From: Aquiluna sp.
GTDB taxonomy: Bacteria > Actinomycetota > Actinomycetes > Actinomycetales > Microbacteriaceae
NCBI GenBank assembly: GCA_028822985.1
Contig: JAPKCK010000002.1
Span: 1 to 64,000 of the forward strand
Reading direction: 5' to 3'
DNA length: 64,000 nt
A model generated the notes under the pieces. That model did not search any database. It was not told the origin of the DNA and saw nothing but the letters and a program-made list of their open reading frames with translations. A program made the translations under genes and the position numbers. This document shows positions 63,452 through 64,000 of the stretch, piece by piece. Numbering within the stretch: position 1 is the stretch's first letter; every line of letters begins with the position of its first letter.

Positions 63452-64000
63452 TTAATTACCTATGTAGTGCATTACATGTTTGATTCTGGTGTAGTCCTCG
63501 AAGCCGTAGTGCGACAGATCTTTACCGTATCCAGAGTGCTTAAAACCGCCGTGCGGCATTTCCGCGGCTAAGGGAATGTGAGTGTTTACCCACACAGTTC
63601 CAAAATCTAGATACTTAGCGAAACGCATCGCCCTCGTGTGGTTAGTGGTCCAGACCGAAGATGCCAGACCGTACCTAATGTCATTTGCCCACTCCAAAGC
63701 TTGAGCGTCGTCCGTGAATTTCTGGACTGTCATAACTGGTCCAAAGATTTCGTCCTGAATGTGCTCGTCGGTCTGCTTTAGACCAGACAAGACAGTGGGC
63801 TCAAAAAAGTAGCCGCTGCCGGGCATTCGTGATCCGCCAGTTTCAATCTTGGCGTGATCAGGCAACCGGTCTACGAAACCCTGAGCCCGAGCCAGTTGAT
63901 TAGCGTTGTTAACAGGACCAAACAAGATATCAGGCTCACTCGGCATTCCAACCTTTGCGTTTATCTTTACTTCCGCAATAAGCGCAGTCATGAAATCGTC
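63452..64000 (-). CDS. Aldehyde dehydrogenase, C-terminal part (gamma-aminobutyraldehyde dehydrogenase-like)
   Basis: The last about 182 residues of an NAD(P)-dependent aldehyde dehydrogenase; the frame continues past the window end, so start and catalytic cysteine are not seen. Visible: FGPVNNANQLARAQGFV, DEIFGPVMTVQKF (cofactor glutamate and phenylalanine) and the C-terminal HGGFKHSGYGKD...YGFEDYTRIKHVM, resembling PatD/YdcW. With the pot operon and aminotransferases it would oxidise gamma-aminobutyraldehyde to GABA (inference). Confidence 0.85.
   Translation of the reverse strand, partial: DDFMTALIAEVKINAKVGMPSEPDILFGPVNNANQLARAQGFVDRLPDHAKIETGGSRMPGSGYFFEPTVLSGLKQTDEHIQDEIFGPVMTVQKFTDDAQALEWANDIRYGLASSVWTTNHTRAMRFAKYLDFGTVWVNTHIPLAAEMPHGGFKHSGYGKDLSHYGFEDYTRIKHVMHYIGN

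Overview
The window is a compact actinobacterial chromosome segment of moderate GC. The 16S rRNA 5' half, the gene order (infC-rpmI-rplT-pheST-arg; dxr-M50 protease-ispG-proS-nusA-ylxR-infB-rbfA-truB-ribF-rpsO-pnp-M16-dapB-thyX-dapA-rnj-ftsK-pgsA-cinA-clgR-DUF3046-recA-recX-miaB-miaA-dapF-hflX/lexA) and the small intergenic gaps point to Actinomycetota, most likely a small-genome Microbacteriaceae of the freshwater Rhodoluna/Aquiluna type. The lineage is inferred from synteny and protein sequence; no search was run. Nearly all genes are on the minus strand. I see no insertion sequence, phage, CRISPR array or tRNA gene.

Layout. 1-1280: 5' half of a 16S rRNA gene (minus) with a structured leader, a boxA-like element and two tandem promoters. 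1281-13711: a continuous minus-strand array, infC-rpmI-rplT-rRNA methyltransferase-pheS-pheT-argC-argJ-argB-argF-argH-tyrS, mostly joined by 1-4 base start/stop overlaps and leading into the rRNA unit. infC has a structured leader and almost certainly a rare AUC start. 13712-18174: DUF1844, then hisC-hisB-hisH-priA-sseB and a LysM protein. 18175-26560: SOS control region (LexA boxes between the LysM gene and lexA, and upstream of recA), hflX, an rRNA-type methyltransferase, dapF, miaA/miaB, recX/recA, DUF3046 and a ClgR-like regulator. 26561-39260: cinA domain, pgsA, ftsK, RNase J, dapA, thyX, a thioredoxin/DUF4395 pair, dapB, an M16 peptidase and pnp.

39260-43100: a four-gene osmoprotectant ABC transporter operon sits between rpsO and pnp, genes usually adjacent or nearly so. 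It is bounded by two almost identical 40-base terminators and accompanied by several inverted repeats. This is the most obviously rearranged piece. 43103-56416: the translation/isoprenoid block from rpsO up to dxr; rimP, usually beside nusA, is not here. 56417-64000: an accessory polyamine/GABA module: two class-III aminotransferases on plus, and potC-potB-potA-potD plus an aldehyde dehydrogenase cut by the window edge on minus. Together they could import putrescine and convert it to GABA and succinate semialdehyde.

A recurrent signal is that many first genes lack a Shine-Dalgarno sequence and have a TANNNT hexamer ending 6 or 7 bases before the start codon, the signature of leaderless mRNAs. 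This decides the start of dapA and supports others. No wholly novel multi-gene system is visible; the best leads are regulatory (infC start and leader, pnp leader, the rpsO-opu hairpin cluster) and the polyamine module's unusual second aminotransferase.
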